DNA from: an uncultured Oscillospiraceae bacterium
GTDB taxonomy: Bacteria; Bacillota; Clostridia; Oscillospirales; Ruminococcaceae
Reading direction: 5' to 3'
DNA: 8,125 nucleotides
NCBI GenBank assembly: GCA_934408835.1
Contig: CAKRVU010000048.1
Coordinates: 1-8,125, forward strand
Made by a program: the position numbers and the translations under genes. Shown one piece after another: positions 1 to 5,345 of this stretch. The first letter of the stretch is position 1. The number at the start of each line of letters is the position of its first letter. Below the pieces are notes generated by a model. The model was given only the letters and a program-made list of their open reading frames with translations. It was not told the origin of the DNA and did not search any database.

Positions 1-126
1 GGGTATGCTTCGGTTGCGTCTAAAGTGGAGCTGGCGGGAAAGGTTACGATTTTACTGTTGGCGCTGCCTCTGTTTGAAAATTTGCTTTCTTTGACGCAGG
101 AGTTAATACGGCTGGGCGGAGGATAG
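1..126 (+). CDS. spoIIIAD: SpoIIIAD, C-terminal fragment (5' end outside window)
   Basis: The first 41 codons are open from the window edge and end in TAG at 124-126. The peptide begins GYASVASKVELAGK and continues through a hydrophobic helix (ILLLALPLFENLLSL) to a short QELIRLGGG tail. This matches the C-terminal end of SpoIIIAD, a small multi-pass membrane protein of the SpoIIIA complex, in both character and position. Identity rests mainly on its place directly before spoIIIAE: the SpoIIIAE start codon lies 2 nt after this stop, and its ribosome-binding site (GGAGGA, 118-123) sits inside the last codons here. That arrangement implies translational coupling. The fragment is too short to identify confidently without the neighbours. 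It is truncated only by the window edge. Confidence 0.8.
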   Translation, partial: GYASVASKVELAGKVTILLLALPLFENLLSLTQELIRLGGG

Positions 127-128
127 AG

Positions 129-1274
129 ATGAAACAAAGGATTTTAAAAATAGGCTGTCTTCTGCTTTTTTTCCTTCTCATTCTTTCGGGAACCGTCGTG
201 ATGGCGGCAGAGGACAGCTCGGTAGAACATATGCTAAACGAGCAATATCAGGCAAGCGGTGCGGACGAGCTGCCGGATGAGCTGCCGGACGAAGTGGGGG
301 ACGCCCTTTCAGCCGGAGGGGTTGACTCTCCTTCTCCCGAGCAGATGGACAGCTTTGACATGGGCGGTTTTTTGCAGGGATTGTTTGAATCAATTGTTGA
401 CGCCATAAAAAGTCCGCTTACATTACTTTCCGGCTGCTTTGCCATTGTGCTGATCTGTGCGTTATTTGAAGCGTTTGGGAATGTACAGGATTCTTCCCTT
501 TCAGGAGTACTGGGAACGGTTTCTTCGCTCGCTATTTGCGGCGTTATGCTTTCGCCGGTCATTTCGTGTGTGTCCCTTGTATCCGGCGTGATACGGGCAA
601 TGGGGGATTTTATGCTCTGTTTTATCCCCGTTTATACCGCGGTGGTGGCGGCTTCCGGTTGCCCAACAGCAGCAATAGGATATAATACGGCTTTGTTTGC
701 GCTGGCGGAACTCATTTCTTCGGTGACAGCCGATCTTCTGCTTCCTTTTGTGGGGGCGTTTTTGGCGTTGTCGATTGCCGGGTCGGTGGGCGGTCAGTTT
801 CAAGTTGCCAGCTTGACCACAACTGTAAAAAAAACCGTGGTGTTTACCTTGACGCTGCTTGTCACCATTTTTGTGGGACTTTTTACCATGCAGAATATGG
901 TAGCTGTTTCAGCGGACACGTTGAGTATTAAGACGGCTAAGTTTTTGTCCGGCAGTTTTGTTCCGGTTGTCGGCGGTGCGCTGGGAGACGCGCTTTCCTC
1001 TGTTTTGGGTTGTCTTGGCGTAATTAAAGCTTCGGTGGGCGGTTACGGTGTTTTGGTGTGCTTTGCCATGTTTTTACCACCCATCATTACAGTACTGTTT
1101 TTTATGCTTGCGTTGAAGCTGGCAGGGGCCGCGGCGGAATTTTTAGGCGTCAGTACGATACCTGGATTGATGACGGCCGCTTACGATGCATTATCGGTAT
1201 TGCTGGCCTTTTTGATCTGTTATGGTGTTTTGATCATTGTCACAACAACAGTGATGCTGTCGATGGGCGGTTAA
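129..1274 (+). CDS. spoIIIAE: Stage III sporulation protein AE (SpoIIIAE), multi-pass membrane protein
   Basis: This 381-residue integral membrane protein belongs to the mother-cell SpoIIIA complex, which with forespore SpoIIQ forms a channel across the two membranes around the engulfed forespore and is needed for late forespore gene expression. The N-terminus has a positively charged start and a long hydrophobic stretch (about 5-25) ending VMAA, like a signal peptide or anchor. A polar, acidic, Pro/Ser-rich segment (28-80) follows. The rest holds about six or seven hydrophobic helices (near 97-115, 127-157, 160-178, 200-220, 235-255, 305-330 and 352-377). Amphipathic stretches between them, such as QFQVASLTTTVKKT (223-236) and SIKTAKFLSGSFVPVVGGAL (266-285), look typical of the family. 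The length is close to the roughly 400 residues known in Bacillus. The start is set by GGAGGA 5 nt upstream. Family knowledge places the operon under mother-cell sigma-E, but its promoter lies outside this window. Confidence 0.95.
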   Translation: MKQRILKIGCLLLFFLLILSGTVVMAAEDSSVEHMLNEQYQASGADELPDELPDEVGDALSAGGVDSPSPEQMDSFDMGGFLQGLFESIVDAIKSPLTLLSGCFAIVLICALFEAFGNVQDSSLSGVLGTVSSLAICGVMLSPVISCVSLVSGVIRAMGDFMLCFIPVYTAVVAASGCPTAAIGYNTALFALAELISSVTADLLLPFVGAFLALSIAGSVGGQFQVASLTTTVKKTVVFTLTLLVTIFVGLFTMQNMVAVSADTLSIKTAKFLSGSFVPVVGGALGDALSSVLGCLGVIKASVGGYGVLVCFAMFLPPIITVLFFMLALKLAGAAAEFLGVSTIPGLMTAAYDALSVLLAFLICYGVLIIVTTTVMLSMGG

Positions 1275-1282
1275 CTTGATAG

Positions 1283-1290
1283 AGAAGGGA
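1283..1290 (+). promoter_or_regulatory. spoIIIAF ribosome-binding site with competing AUGs
   Basis: The purine-rich GAAGGGA lies 11 nt before the in-frame spoIIIAF ATG (1302) but only 7 nt before an out-of-frame ATG at 1298. The spoIIIAF frame has a TGA at 1299-1301, directly before its ATG, so no earlier in-frame start is possible. The MQSWAL N-terminus fits the family. The 1298 reading frame would run 56 codons to TGA at 1463-1465 and encodes nothing recognisable. Confidence 0.6.
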
Positions 1291-1301
1291 AGTTGTTATG
1301 A

Positions 1302-1751
1302 ATGCAAAGTTGGGCGCTTGCCGTTTGTGCTACGATGATTGGAGGAGCGTTGTTCTCCCTTTTGGTTCCAAACAACAATTTACAACGGGTGGTTCGGTTT
1401 ACATTGAGCCTCTTTTTTGTGAGTGCTTTGGTGGCTCCTTTGTTGACAGATTTGCCGGATTTTGATATTTCGTTTACCGAATATACGCTGGCTGCCAACG
1501 ATGAATTGGGAGATTTAATGAAAGATGAGGTGATAGAAGAAGCGGAAACCGCATTGGAGGAGGGATTGACAGCGGTTTTTGAGCAAAATGGTTATAAAAC
1601 GGAGGACATCGCCATACATATTAACAGCGAAGAAGAAACGACGCAGATTACCATTGTCATTCCGCAGGATGAGCAGCAGCAAATTCCGCAAATGGAACAG
1701 CTGGTGTTGAACGAAACGGGAATTTTACCGAAAATCCTTTGTCAATCATAA
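1302..1751 (+). CDS. spoIIIAF: Stage III sporulation protein AF (SpoIIIAF)
   Basis: This 149-residue membrane-anchored member of the SpoIIIA complex starts with two closely spaced transmembrane helices (about 4-22 and 33-50). They are separated by a short loop with PNNNLQRVVRF, a pattern typical of SpoIIIAF N-termini. An acidic linker and a probable coiled or helical segment (65-95, rich in Glu and Asp) follow. The extracytoplasmic domain alternates strands and helices: IAIHINSEEETTQITIVI (103-120), then a helix, then a closing TGILPKIL. It is thought to be related to the ring-building folds of SpoIIIAG and SpoIIIAH. It is shorter than the roughly 200 residues of the Bacillus protein, mainly in the linker, but the C-terminus looks complete. 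The gene follows spoIIIAE by 27 nt and ends 14 nt before spoIIIAG. Identity rests on the N-terminal pattern plus gene order. Confidence 0.88.
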   Translation: MQSWALAVCATMIGGALFSLLVPNNNLQRVVRFTLSLFFVSALVAPLLTDLPDFDISFTEYTLAANDELGDLMKDEVIEEAETALEEGLTAVFEQNGYKTEDIAIHINSEEETTQITIVIPQDEQQQIPQMEQLVLNETGILPKILCQS

Positions 1752-1753
1752 GA

Positions 1754-1760
1754 GAAGGGG
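1754..1760 (+). promoter_or_regulatory. spoIIIAG ribosome-binding site (decides start)
   Basis: GAAGGGG lies 5 nt before the ATG at 1766, just after the spoIIIAF stop. This favours ATG 1766 over an in-frame TTG at 1739, which lies inside spoIIIAF and has no comparable site. Confidence 0.7.
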
Positions 1761-1765
1761 AAATT

Positions 1766-2341
1766 ATGGAAGCAAAAAAAATGTTTGACAAGCTGTTTGC
1801 AAAAAAGTCGTTTAGCAAATGGATTTTAATTTTGGGAATAATCGGGATGGCGCTAATCTTCCTCTCATCATTTTGGCCGGAGCCGCAGACAAAGACAGAG
1901 CAAACCGCCGATGTTGCCGCCAGTGATGTGGAAACGTATACGCAACAGCTGGAAGCCAAGGTGACAAATCTGGTCTCACAGATTGATGGGGTTGGCAATT
2001 GCAGCGTCATGATTACACTGGAAAACGGGGTAGAGAACGTCTATGCCAATTCTGAGAAGAACTCAAACGACAGCACCGATGATTACAATGGCGAGGGGAA
2101 CCAGAAAACGACGGAGAGAAAGGACAGTGAGCAAAATATTGTTGTTGTGGATGGGAGCGATGGGAAAGAGGCCTTGATGGTAACACAAAAAGAACCGACT
2201 GTTAAAGGAGTGGTTGTAGTATGCGACGGTGCGGATAATCCGGTAGTAGTACAGCGTGTTACAGACGCAGTGACAACGGCTTTAAATGTAAAGTCGAATC
2301 GTGTGTCCGTGGTAAAAGCGGCGGAAAATTATGTGAATTGA
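1766..2341 (+). CDS. spoIIIAG: Stage III sporulation protein AG (SpoIIIAG), ring-forming channel component
   Basis: This 191-residue, single-pass membrane protein has a short basic cytoplasmic N-terminus, a transmembrane helix (about 18-36) and a large domain in the space between the two membranes. In Bacillus, SpoIIIAG assembles into large oligomeric rings that are the likely core of the SpoIIIA-SpoIIQ channel. The ring-building fold appears in two halves: an amphipathic helix with SQIDGVGNCSVMITLENG (71-88), and the C-terminal block TVKGVVVVCDGA (145-156) followed by helix VVQRVTDAVTTALNV and strand NRVSVVKA. Between them is a polar, Asn/Asp/Ser/Lys-rich insertion (about 93-135). It corresponds to the family's variable insertion, which forms extra beta structure in the Bacillus ring. 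The length fits the family. I chose ATG 1766 because of its ribosome-binding site; a TTG at 1739 would add nine residues overlapping spoIIIAF. Confidence 0.94.
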   Translation: MEAKKMFDKLFAKKSFSKWILILGIIGMALIFLSSFWPEPQTKTEQTADVAASDVETYTQQLEAKVTNLVSQIDGVGNCSVMITLENGVENVYANSEKNSNDSTDDYNGEGNQKTTERKDSEQNIVVVDGSDGKEALMVTQKEPTVKGVVVVCDGADNPVVVQRVTDAVTTALNVKSNRVSVVKAAENYVN

Positions 2342-2353
2342 GGGGGAAGCAAA

Positions 2354-2926
2354 GTGAAAAAGTTGCATATGATTATTGGAAAGAAGCAGATTATTATTGC
2401 GTCGTTGGTTTTAATTTTAGGGGTAGCAATCTATTTGAACTGGCAGTTTGCCAGCAGCGAAGAGGCGTTGACGGTAGCGGATGTTTTGGGCTCTGGCAGC
2501 AGCAGTAGTAGTATGCAGACGACTTCTACGCCTACTTATGGAGAAGCGGAGCTGGTATCCAACAACAATGTGGGCGAGGACGACTATTTTACACAGGCAC
2601 GGCTCGACAAACAACGGGCGGAAGACGAGGCGGCCGACGCGCTGTCAACGGCGCTCAACAGCGGCACACTCAGCAGTGAAGAGATGGCGAACGCAACTCA
2701 ACAGTCGATGCAATTGGCACAGATGGCCTCTTATGAATCGGATATTGAAAATCAAGTCAAGGCAAAAGGCTTTGCGGATTGTGTGGCATATGTAGAAGCC
2801 GATCGTGTGAATGTCACGGTGAAGGCGGACGATTTAGACGCCTCGCAAGCGGCGCAGATTAAGGATATTATTGTAAGTACAACGGGAGTAGATCCGTCCT
2901 CTATTGTAGTCACTCCGGTAAAATAG
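2354..2926 (+). CDS. spoIIIAH: Stage III sporulation protein AH (SpoIIIAH), SpoIIQ-binding channel component
   Basis: This 190-residue single-pass protein uses a GTG start, 7 nt after the purine-rich AGGGGG (2341-2346) that overlaps the end of spoIIIAG. It has a basic N-terminus, one transmembrane helix (about 11-27) ending in the family hallmark YLNW (27-30), and a flexible linker. The linker contains five consecutive serines (49-53) in a run of AGC/AGT codons. A charged helix (YFTQARLDKQRAEDEA, 78-93) follows. The C-terminal domain contains KGFADCVAYVEADRVNVTV (138-156) and ends TGVDPSSIVVTPVK. This domain resembles the YscJ/FliF ring fold of secretion and flagellar systems. In Bacillus it binds forespore SpoIIQ across the intermembrane space, tethering the two halves of the channel. 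It is the last gene of the operon and a strong terminator follows 32 nt later. Confidence 0.95.
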   Translation: MKKLHMIIGKKQIIIASLVLILGVAIYLNWQFASSEEALTVADVLGSGSSSSSMQTTSTPTYGEAELVSNNNVGEDDYFTQARLDKQRAEDEAADALSTALNSGTLSSEEMANATQQSMQLAQMASYESDIENQVKAKGFADCVAYVEADRVNVTVKADDLDASQAAQIKDIIVSTTGVDPSSIVVTPVK

Positions 2927-2958
2927 GAATGTTTGTATGGTGATTTGGTTCCAGTTGC

Positions 2959-2991
2959 AAGGCTGTCTTCTCAGAAGGCGGCCTTTCTTTT
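2959..2991 (+). terminator. Rho-independent terminator of the spoIIIA operon
   Basis: A 12-bp stem (2959-2970 with 2974-2985, including G-T wobbles) encloses a three-base loop TCA. On the plus strand it runs into TTTCTTTT (2984-2991). It starts 32 nt after the spoIIIAH stop, the expected place for the operon end. Confidence 0.85.
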
Positions 2992-3011
2992 ATGCCGGAT
3001 AGATATGATAA

Positions 3012-3039
3012 AAAACCTCCAGCTTAAGCTGGAGGTTTT
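3012..3039. terminator. Bidirectional terminator between convergent spoIIIA and pckG
   Basis: This is a perfect 28-bp palindrome: the arm at 3012-3025 is exactly complementary to 3026-3039. The core CCTCCAGC/GCTGGAGG is flanked by A-runs on the left (3010-3015) and TTTT on the right (3036-3039), so each strand reads a GC-rich stem followed by U residues. The minus-strand tract (six U) is stronger. It lies 94 bp past the pckG stop and about 20 bp beyond the spoIIIA terminator, so it can end pckG transcripts and catch spoIIIA read-through. Confidence 0.88.
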
Positions 3040-3132
3040 ATCAATGCCTGTTTGGCGCTATCGTTCGGATTTTGTTTTTATCCGTGATTCGTTTTATTTG
3101 CAGTGAAGGGGTATTGCAAGGGAATTTGTTGC

Positions 3133-4905
3133 TTACTGATTCAGGCGCTGTTCCAGTTGCTCTAATTGGTTGTGCAGTTCTTTTGGTAGACGGTCGCCGA
3201 ACTTTTTGTAAAATTCGCGGATTTCCCCGGTCTCTTTTTTCCAAATATCAATATCTACATCCAGAAGATTTTCCAGGGTCTTTTCATCAATGGAAAGTCC
3301 GGCTACATTTAAATCCTCAGGCTTTGGCTGATATCCGATCGGTGTCTGCACCGCGTTTACTTCTCCTTCACAGCGTTTTAAAATCCAGAGTAGGACGCGC
3401 ATGTTATCGCCGAACCCGGGCCAGATAAAGTGTCCCTGATCATCGGTGCGGAACCAGTTGACATGGAAAATTTTTGGGGCTTTTTCTCCGATCAGTTTCC
3501 CCATTTCCAGCCAATGAGCAAAATAGTCGCCCATATGATAGCCGCAAAACGGGAGCATTGCCATGGGATCTCTGCGCACCACGCCGACTTCGCCTGCGGC
3601 TGCAGCCGTTGTTTCAGACGCCATAGTGGAGCCTACGAATACGCCATGCTCCCAATCGAATGATTGGTAAACCAGCGGGGCGGTTTTGGCACGGCGGCCG
3701 CCGAATATGATTGCGGAAATCGGTACCCCTTCGGGGTTATTAAACTCAGGGCTGATAGACGGACAATTGACAGCCGGTGCGGTAAAGCGGCTGTTGGGGT
3801 GCGCGCCTTTTGTCTGCGCTGTCTTTCCGTTCCACGGTTTGCCAGTCCAATCAATCGCGTGCTCTGGCGGCTCTTGGTTGAGACCTTCCCACCAAACGGT
3901 ATTGTCCTCTAAATTGTGGCATACATTGGTAAAAATGGTATTTTTTCTGGTGGATTCGAGTGCGTTCCAATTGGATTTAGCATTAGTGCCGGGGGCGACG
4001 CCAAAAAATCCGTTTTCCGGATTGATTGCGTATAGTCTGCCGTCTTTACCGGGACGAATCCAGGCGATATCGTCTCCCACTGTCCATACCTTATAGCCTT
4101 CTTTCCGGTATCCTTCCGGCGGGATTAGCATAGCAAGGTTTGTCTTTCCGCAGGCGGATGGAAATGCGGCGGTGATATAGCGCACTTCGCCTTTTGGGTT
4201 TTCGATGCCCAAAATAAGCATATGCTCTGCCATCCAGCCCTCTTGTTTTCCCTGATAGGACGCGATACGCAGGGCAAAGCATTTTTTGCCTAGAAGCACG
4301 TTGCCGCCGTAAGCGGAGTTGATTGACCAGATGGTATTATCCTCCGGGAAGTGAACAATATACCGATTTTCGGGGTCTACATCTGCTTTGGAATGTAAGC
4401 CGCGCACAAAATCATTTGAATTTTCATCGAGATTTTCAAAAGCTACTTTTCCCATCCGCGTCATAATATTCATATTTAACACAACGTAGATAGAATCGGT
4501 CAGTTCAACGCCTACCTTTGCAAGCGGCGACCCGATTGGTCCCATCGAATAGGGGATGACGTACATGGTGCGTCCTTTCATTACGCCATCATACATCGGG
4601 GTCAGTTTCTCATACATTTCCTGGGGATCACACCAATGGTTGGTAGGTCCTGCGTCCTCGGGGTTTTTGGTACAGATAAAGGTGCGGTCTTCCACCCGTG
4701 CAACATCATTGACAGCTGTTCGGTGCAGCAGGCAGCCGGGGAGCTTTTCCTCGTTGAGCGCTTCCATTTCTCCAGTCTTCAGCGCTTCCTCCCGCAGTGC
4801 GTCCAATTGCTCTTTACTGCCATCGATCCAAACAACATGATCCGGCTTACAAAGGGTAACCATTTCATCGACCCAATCGAGTACCTTTTGGTTTGTTGTT
4901 AACAT
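3133..4905 (-). CDS. pckG: Phosphoenolpyruvate carboxykinase, GTP-dependent
   Basis: This cytosolic enzyme interconverts oxaloacetate + GTP and phosphoenolpyruvate + CO2 + GDP. It links the C4 acids to glycolysis and gluconeogenesis and may run towards oxaloacetate in CO2-rich anaerobes. The 590 residues are the usual length and are uninterrupted. Visible motifs, numbered here, are the substrate-loop Arg (R70), YGGN (199-202), LLGKKC with the metal-binding Lys at 207-208, the metal-binding His in GWMAEHML (H228), the GTP-PEPCK P-loop signature FPSACGKTN (248-256) including the reactive Cys252, VGDDIAW with the metal-binding Asp (278-279), FGGRR (401-405), and WFRTDDQGHFIWPGFGDN (484-501) with the three guanine-binding Phe. 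The GTP type is clear: these signatures differ from the ATP-type PckA common in many Firmicutes. The start is supported by AAGGAG (minus strand, 4920-4915) 9 nt upstream. The gene is monocistronic and convergent with spoIIIA. Confidence 0.97.
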   Translation of the reverse strand: MLTTNQKVLDWVDEMVTLCKPDHVVWIDGSKEQLDALREEALKTGEMEALNEEKLPGCLLHRTAVNDVARVEDRTFICTKNPEDAGPTNHWCDPQEMYEKLTPMYDGVMKGRTMYVIPYSMGPIGSPLAKVGVELTDSIYVVLNMNIMTRMGKVAFENLDENSNDFVRGLHSKADVDPENRYIVHFPEDNTIWSINSAYGGNVLLGKKCFALRIASYQGKQEGWMAEHMLILGIENPKGEVRYITAAFPSACGKTNLAMLIPPEGYRKEGYKVWTVGDDIAWIRPGKDGRLYAINPENGFFGVAPGTNAKSNWNALESTRKNTIFTNVCHNLEDNTVWWEGLNQEPPEHAIDWTGKPWNGKTAQTKGAHPNSRFTAPAVNCPSISPEFNNPEGVPISAIIFGGRRAKTAPLVYQSFDWEHGVFVGSTMASETTAAAAGEVGVVRRDPMAMLPFCGYHMGDYFAHWLEMGKLIGEKAPKIFHVNWFRTDDQGHFIWPGFGDNMRVLLWILKRCEGEVNAVQTPIGYQPKPEDLNVAGLSIDEKTLENLLDVDIDIWKKETGEIREFYKKFGDRLPKELHNQLEQLEQRLNQ

Positions 4906-4941
4906 AACTACTCACTCCTTAATCCAACAATAACGCATGAA

Positions 4942-4985
4942 AAATATTCCATAGGATATTTATTTTATCACAAATTGATTATCAC
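4942..4985. repeat. Repeats at the pckG promoter/leader (candidate operator)
   Basis: TTATCAC occurs at 4965-4971 and again at 4979-4985, exactly 14 bp apart on the same strand. It overlaps the proposed pckG -10 and its spacer. An imperfect inverted repeat, AAATATTCC (4942-4950) and GGATATTT (4954-4961), lies just downstream in the transcription sense. Either could bind a regulator, but I cannot name one. The region is very A+T-rich, so chance is possible. Confidence 0.3.
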
Positions 4986-4990
4986 TACAA
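4962..4990 (-). promoter_or_regulatory. Candidate pckG promoter, proximal
   Basis: On the minus strand, TTGTAG (4990-4985) and TAAAAT (4967-4962) are separated by 17 bp. The -10 matches consensus at five of six positions and the -35 only at the TTG. It would start the message about 50 nt before the pckG start codon. The A+T-rich surroundings make a chance match quite possible. Confidence 0.35.
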
Positions 4991-5047
4991 GTAATAATCG
5001 TAAAAAATAATTTAAATCATTGATTGCTTGCGCTTTTTGACAGCGTG

Positions 5048-5063
5048 GCGGCAACAACGCCGC
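5048..5063. repeat. GC-rich hairpin in putative pckG leader
   Basis: GCGGC (5048-5052) and GCCGC (5059-5063) are perfect inverted repeats around a six-base AACAAC loop, inside an otherwise A+T-rich spacer. If the distal pckG promoter is used, the hairpin lies near the 5' end of the mRNA, where it could stabilise the message. No U-tract follows on either strand, so it is not a terminator. Confidence 0.4.
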
Positions 5064-5070
5064 TCTATCT

Positions 5071-5100
5071 ATTATGCACATTGACGCTCCGTTCTAACAA
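5071..5100 (-). promoter_or_regulatory. Candidate pckG promoter, distal
   Basis: On the minus strand, TTGTTA (5100-5095) and CATAAT (5076-5071) are 18 bp apart, matching consensus at four and five of six positions. Use of this site would give pckG a leader of about 160 nt containing the GC-rich hairpin. The -35 overlaps one arm of the 5096-5132 inverted repeat, so a protein bound there could compete with polymerase. Confidence 0.28.
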
Positions 5101-5137
5101 TGTTTTGGCGCAATTTTTGGCGCAGCATTGTTTTTTT
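5096..5137 (+). terminator. Terminator-like hairpin of unknown owner
   Basis: AACAATG (5096-5102) pairs with CATTGTT (5126-5132). Inside, GCGC (5108-5111) can pair with GCGC (5120-5123). On the plus strand the stem runs into seven T (5131-5137), as in an intrinsic terminator, but no plus-strand gene precedes it. The interior contains a perfect 10-nt direct repeat TTTTGGCGCA (5103-5112 and 5115-5124). It may end a small plus-strand RNA, act as an operator, or be incidental. On the minus strand it has no U-tail. Confidence 0.4.
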
Positions 5138-5252
5138 ACAGCTCTCGTTTGATTGTTGTTGGAAAGTGGCGGCTGCATGCAGGATAAATCCTTGACGGAT
5201 ATGGAATGATTTCGGGGTTGTGAATTTGCTTTGTCATCAACCGATTGTATTC

Positions 5253-5299
5253 AAAAAGAAAGCCTTTGCGCACCGGTTGGTTTGCAAAAGGCTTTCTTT
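5253..5299 (-). terminator. Terminator of the rpsO-pnp operon
   Basis: A stem of about 15 bp with one bulge forms between 5255-5269 and 5284-5299 (core GAAAGCC/GGCTTTC), with a 14-nt loop. On the minus strand it is followed by a five-U tract (complement of 5257-5253). It lies about 40 nt after the pnp stop. Confidence 0.85.
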
Positions 5300-5328
5300 C
5301 AAGATAATTTTTGATGTTGAAAATGGAT

Positions 5329-5345
5329 TCCTGAGTTTATCAGGA
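5329..5345 (-). repeat. Short hairpin spanning the pnp stop codon
   Basis: TCCTGA (5329-5334) and TCAGGA (5340-5345) form a six-bp inverted repeat with a five-base loop. It covers the last sense codon and the TGA stop of pnp. A second in-frame stop (TAA, 5339-5337 on the minus strand) follows directly. No U-tract follows, so it is not a terminator. Confidence 0.4.

Larger units (their letters stand above)
4906..5339. other. pckG-pnp intergenic spacer, 434 bp
   Basis: No credible gene lies here: open frames are short and lack ribosome-binding sites. From the pnp side it holds the pnp terminator (5253-5299), a segment with a CTGCATGCAG palindrome (5173-5182), an unexplained terminator-like hairpin (5096-5137), a distal promoter candidate (5071-5100), a GC hairpin GCGGC/GCCGC (5048-5052 with 5059-5063), a proximal promoter candidate (4962-4990), repeats, and the pckG ribosome-binding site (4915-4920). 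This is more structure than a simple spacer needs and suggests a regulated or long pckG leader, or a small RNA. Confidence 0.6.

Noticed and set aside
1739..1765. Earlier TTG start for spoIIIAG
   Set aside because: It overlaps spoIIIAF and lacks a ribosome-binding site, while ATG 1766 has GAAGGGG 5 nt upstream.
3066..3084. CGGAT/ATCCG inverted repeat in the pckG 3' region
   Set aside because: It has only five base pairs with a nine-base A/T loop and no U-tail. The nearby 28-bp palindrome explains termination better.
3686..4096. 136-codon plus-strand open frame opposite pckG
   Set aside because: It is antisense to well-conserved pckG sequence, has no recognisable product and no convincing start signal; it is a shadow frame.
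5173..5182. CTGCATGCAG perfect palindrome as an operator
   Set aside because: It is only 10 bp, lies far from either promoter candidate and has no second copy. Chance is likely.
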